A stretch of 64,000 nt of DNA from NCBI GenBank assembly GCA_009193035.1, contig SWDT01000101.1:186001-250000 (forward strand). The letters run 5' to 3'. Both the position numbers and the translations under genes were made by a program. Shown here piece after piece: positions 62,501-64,000 of the stretch (positions within the stretch are counted from its first letter, which is position 1; each line of letters opens with the position of its first letter). The notes below the pieces were generated by a model. It was not told the DNA's origin and did not search any database. It saw only the letters and a list, made by a program, of their open reading frames with translations. The stretch comes from Halicephalobus mephisto. Its lineage: Eukaryota; Nematoda; Chromadorea; Rhabditida; Panagrolaimidae.

Positions 62501-63699
62501 AGATCATATTTACAAACTTTGTACTGATTTTCAATTTGTGGTAATGCTAAAGAGTAAATACGGAATGAAGATAAAGAGATATTATATGCTAAAAATACTG
62601 CTTCAAGAATCCTGCAGACATGAATAATTTGCAATTTCGATATATTTTATGCATAAACTAAGATGGGATTACTGGAAACTATTATATCATTGTGAAAGTG
62701 ATCTAAACAGTAAAGGAAAATACCACAGAATAGACAAACGTTCTGTACAAGCTGAAAAGTTGATTCGTTGATTTTATACAGATTATTTGGCCCTTCAAAC
62801 TCTAATTTCCGAAATCATTTCTCATTATTTTAAAAAAGTGCACCAACAAAATCTAGCAAAACGGTTACTTTCGTATTTTCTTGAATATCGATGAAAATCT
62901 CCAGCTCATAAAGGTTCTCATCCATTTACCAATTTAAATAACTTTCTCCTTGTTCTCATATTGTGTACTCACAGAGTAAAATTTACAATACACCAAGAAT
63001 TGAAAAAATTAATTACTTCGATGGGAATTTCTCACTATTCATTACACTGTTATTCCACATGTTTACAACAGAGGAATAGCAACAAGAGTCGACAACAATA
63101 AACATCTTCATCAACTGTGCATTGTCAGGATAAATAACATAAATAATTTCATGTGTTATTTTACAGCTTAGTGGTTAGAATCTTCTTTCTTATCTAGATG
63201 ATTTGAACTTTCGATTATTAAGAAATCTTTGTAAATTTCTAAGAATATCGTCATGTGTAATAGGTAATTGTGAACTTATTAAGATTTTCAAAAAACAACT
63301 GCAAATATAAACTTTTTTAACGTTGCTTCAAATTTACAGTTTAAATCATTTTAGTTTTCGAATTTACTAGAAAACGAAAGTATTTTCTCAGAAACAACCA
63401 ACAATTAGCAAAGATGAACTTTGATTACTGTGGACGTAACTTTTATTGTTGTATATCCATTGTTATATTATCTAAACTCATCCAAATAACATTAATTTCA
63501 GTTTCAAGTGAAATCATTCTTTATTTTCGAAGGTTCTATACTAAAGTAGAATTAACACTTTTTCGTACTTATGTTTTTGTCCGTCCTAAGGAGCACTAAA
63601 TCGTCCCTTACACAATAAATGACAAATCGAGAAATACCCCTCTACAATTGACGTAATCCATGAATCAAAGAGGGAAGGGTCAAAGTGAACAAAAGCTCC
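59541..63699. other. Gene-free 4 kb between the two srt genes
   Basis: It contains the GCGTAACTTTTG-family MITE at 59903-60061. A balanced-composition stretch at 60420-60715 (GGTGGTGGGGGATTTGGTGG near 60582) may be an old element. The rest is AT-rich. Short open frames here show no recognisable domain. Confidence 0.55.
59903..60061. mobile_element. MITE, GCGTAACTTTTG family
   Basis: Inverted ends TACACACAAGAAAGCGTAAC and, in reverse, TACACGCAAAGAAAGCGTAA; 159 bp; internal ACAATTGCGGAATATAA and TTTGTGACGAAAATTGCAA are shared with the copies in the receptor cluster. Confidence 0.8.
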
Positions 63700-63794
63700 T
63701 CTCCACCTCTTCTATTTGGATACCTCAGGTCCTGTGTCCTTTAAAAAGCTGAATTGTTTCATTCTCTTACTCATTTTCACAAATCTTCCTCGAA

Positions 63795-64000
63795 ATGGAT
63801 TACGTTCTCTGGAGAAGAGATGAGCTGGCTGAACTGTACAATTGTACCTTCTACGACGTGGATTCTGTTCCCCTGTATAAAAGACAACATCCGTACGTCG
63901 GGATCTCGATGATAATCATGTTCTTCATCTTCGAGATACTGTACGTCCCTTCTTTGCTCGTGATGAGTAGACCAAACTTTTTCAAGCAGAGCTGCTACAA
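63795..64000 (+). CDS. srt-family chemoreceptor, 5' part only
   Basis: ATG at 63795; the frame is open to the window edge. It encodes [38 protein letters not shown] and LLVM, followed by KQSCY, closely matching the first exon of the srt gene at 57521. Nucleotide identity is highest over [18 protein letters not shown] and IIMFF.EILY. A tandem paralogue; the rest lies outside the window. Confidence 0.9.
   Translation, partial: MDYVLWRRDELAELYNCTFYDVDSVPLYKRQHPYVGISMIIMFFIFEILYVPSLLVMSRPNFFKQSCY

Noticed and set aside
1..64000. CRISPR arrays or bacterial-type promoters
   Set aside because: Spliced nematode genes throughout; the tandem repeats lack unique spacers.

Overview
The window is a 64 kb piece of a nematode nuclear genome, most likely Rhabditina and near Caenorhabditis. 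Genes are split by introns with short GT donors and TTTTCAG-type acceptors. Intergenic DNA and introns are very AT-rich and full of short tandem repeats and palindromic elements. Three nematode-specific 7TM chemoreceptor families (srsx-like, Srab-like, srt) and a nematode Pepsin-inhibitor-3-type protein are present. No bacterial, plasmid or CRISPR features were seen. All gene models below were spliced by hand from frame, phase and family similarity; none is supported by transcripts here.

Layout. 226-6706 (+): nmr-1, the NMDA receptor NR1 subunit, followed at 7324-7703 by exons encoding a LITAF domain that could be spliced in frame to nmr-1. 9635-11084 (+): srsx-like GPCR. 13149-21932 (+): Shaker/Kv1-type potassium channel with a 5 kb first intron. 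26545-29129 (+): sphingolipid delta-4 (dihydroceramide) desaturase, convergent by only 39 bp with 29169-30823 (-), an unrecognised acidic-middle protein. 31026-43397: four Srab-like chemoreceptor genes (A-, B+, C+, D-), with near-identical promoters and first exons, mosaic second and third exons, and a frameshift in copy C. 45740-48899 (+): alh-6, mitochondrial P5C dehydrogenase. 49493-50832 (+): emc-2. 51500-52799 (-): secreted pepsin-inhibitor-3-like protein. 57521-59397 (+): srt chemoreceptor. 63795-64000 (+): start of a second srt gene cut by the window edge.

Neuronal signalling (nmr-1, Kv1) and chemosensory receptors dominate; alh-6, emc-2 and the desaturase are housekeeping or metabolic genes. 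The most interesting non-genic structure is repeat-driven. There is a tandem array carrying copies of a real 3' splice site in the desaturase intron, a 217-bp MITE-plus-linker triplication that ends beside an nmr-1 acceptor, a long foldback palindrome, several small inverted-repeat element families, and gene-conversion-like homogenisation of the receptor cluster.
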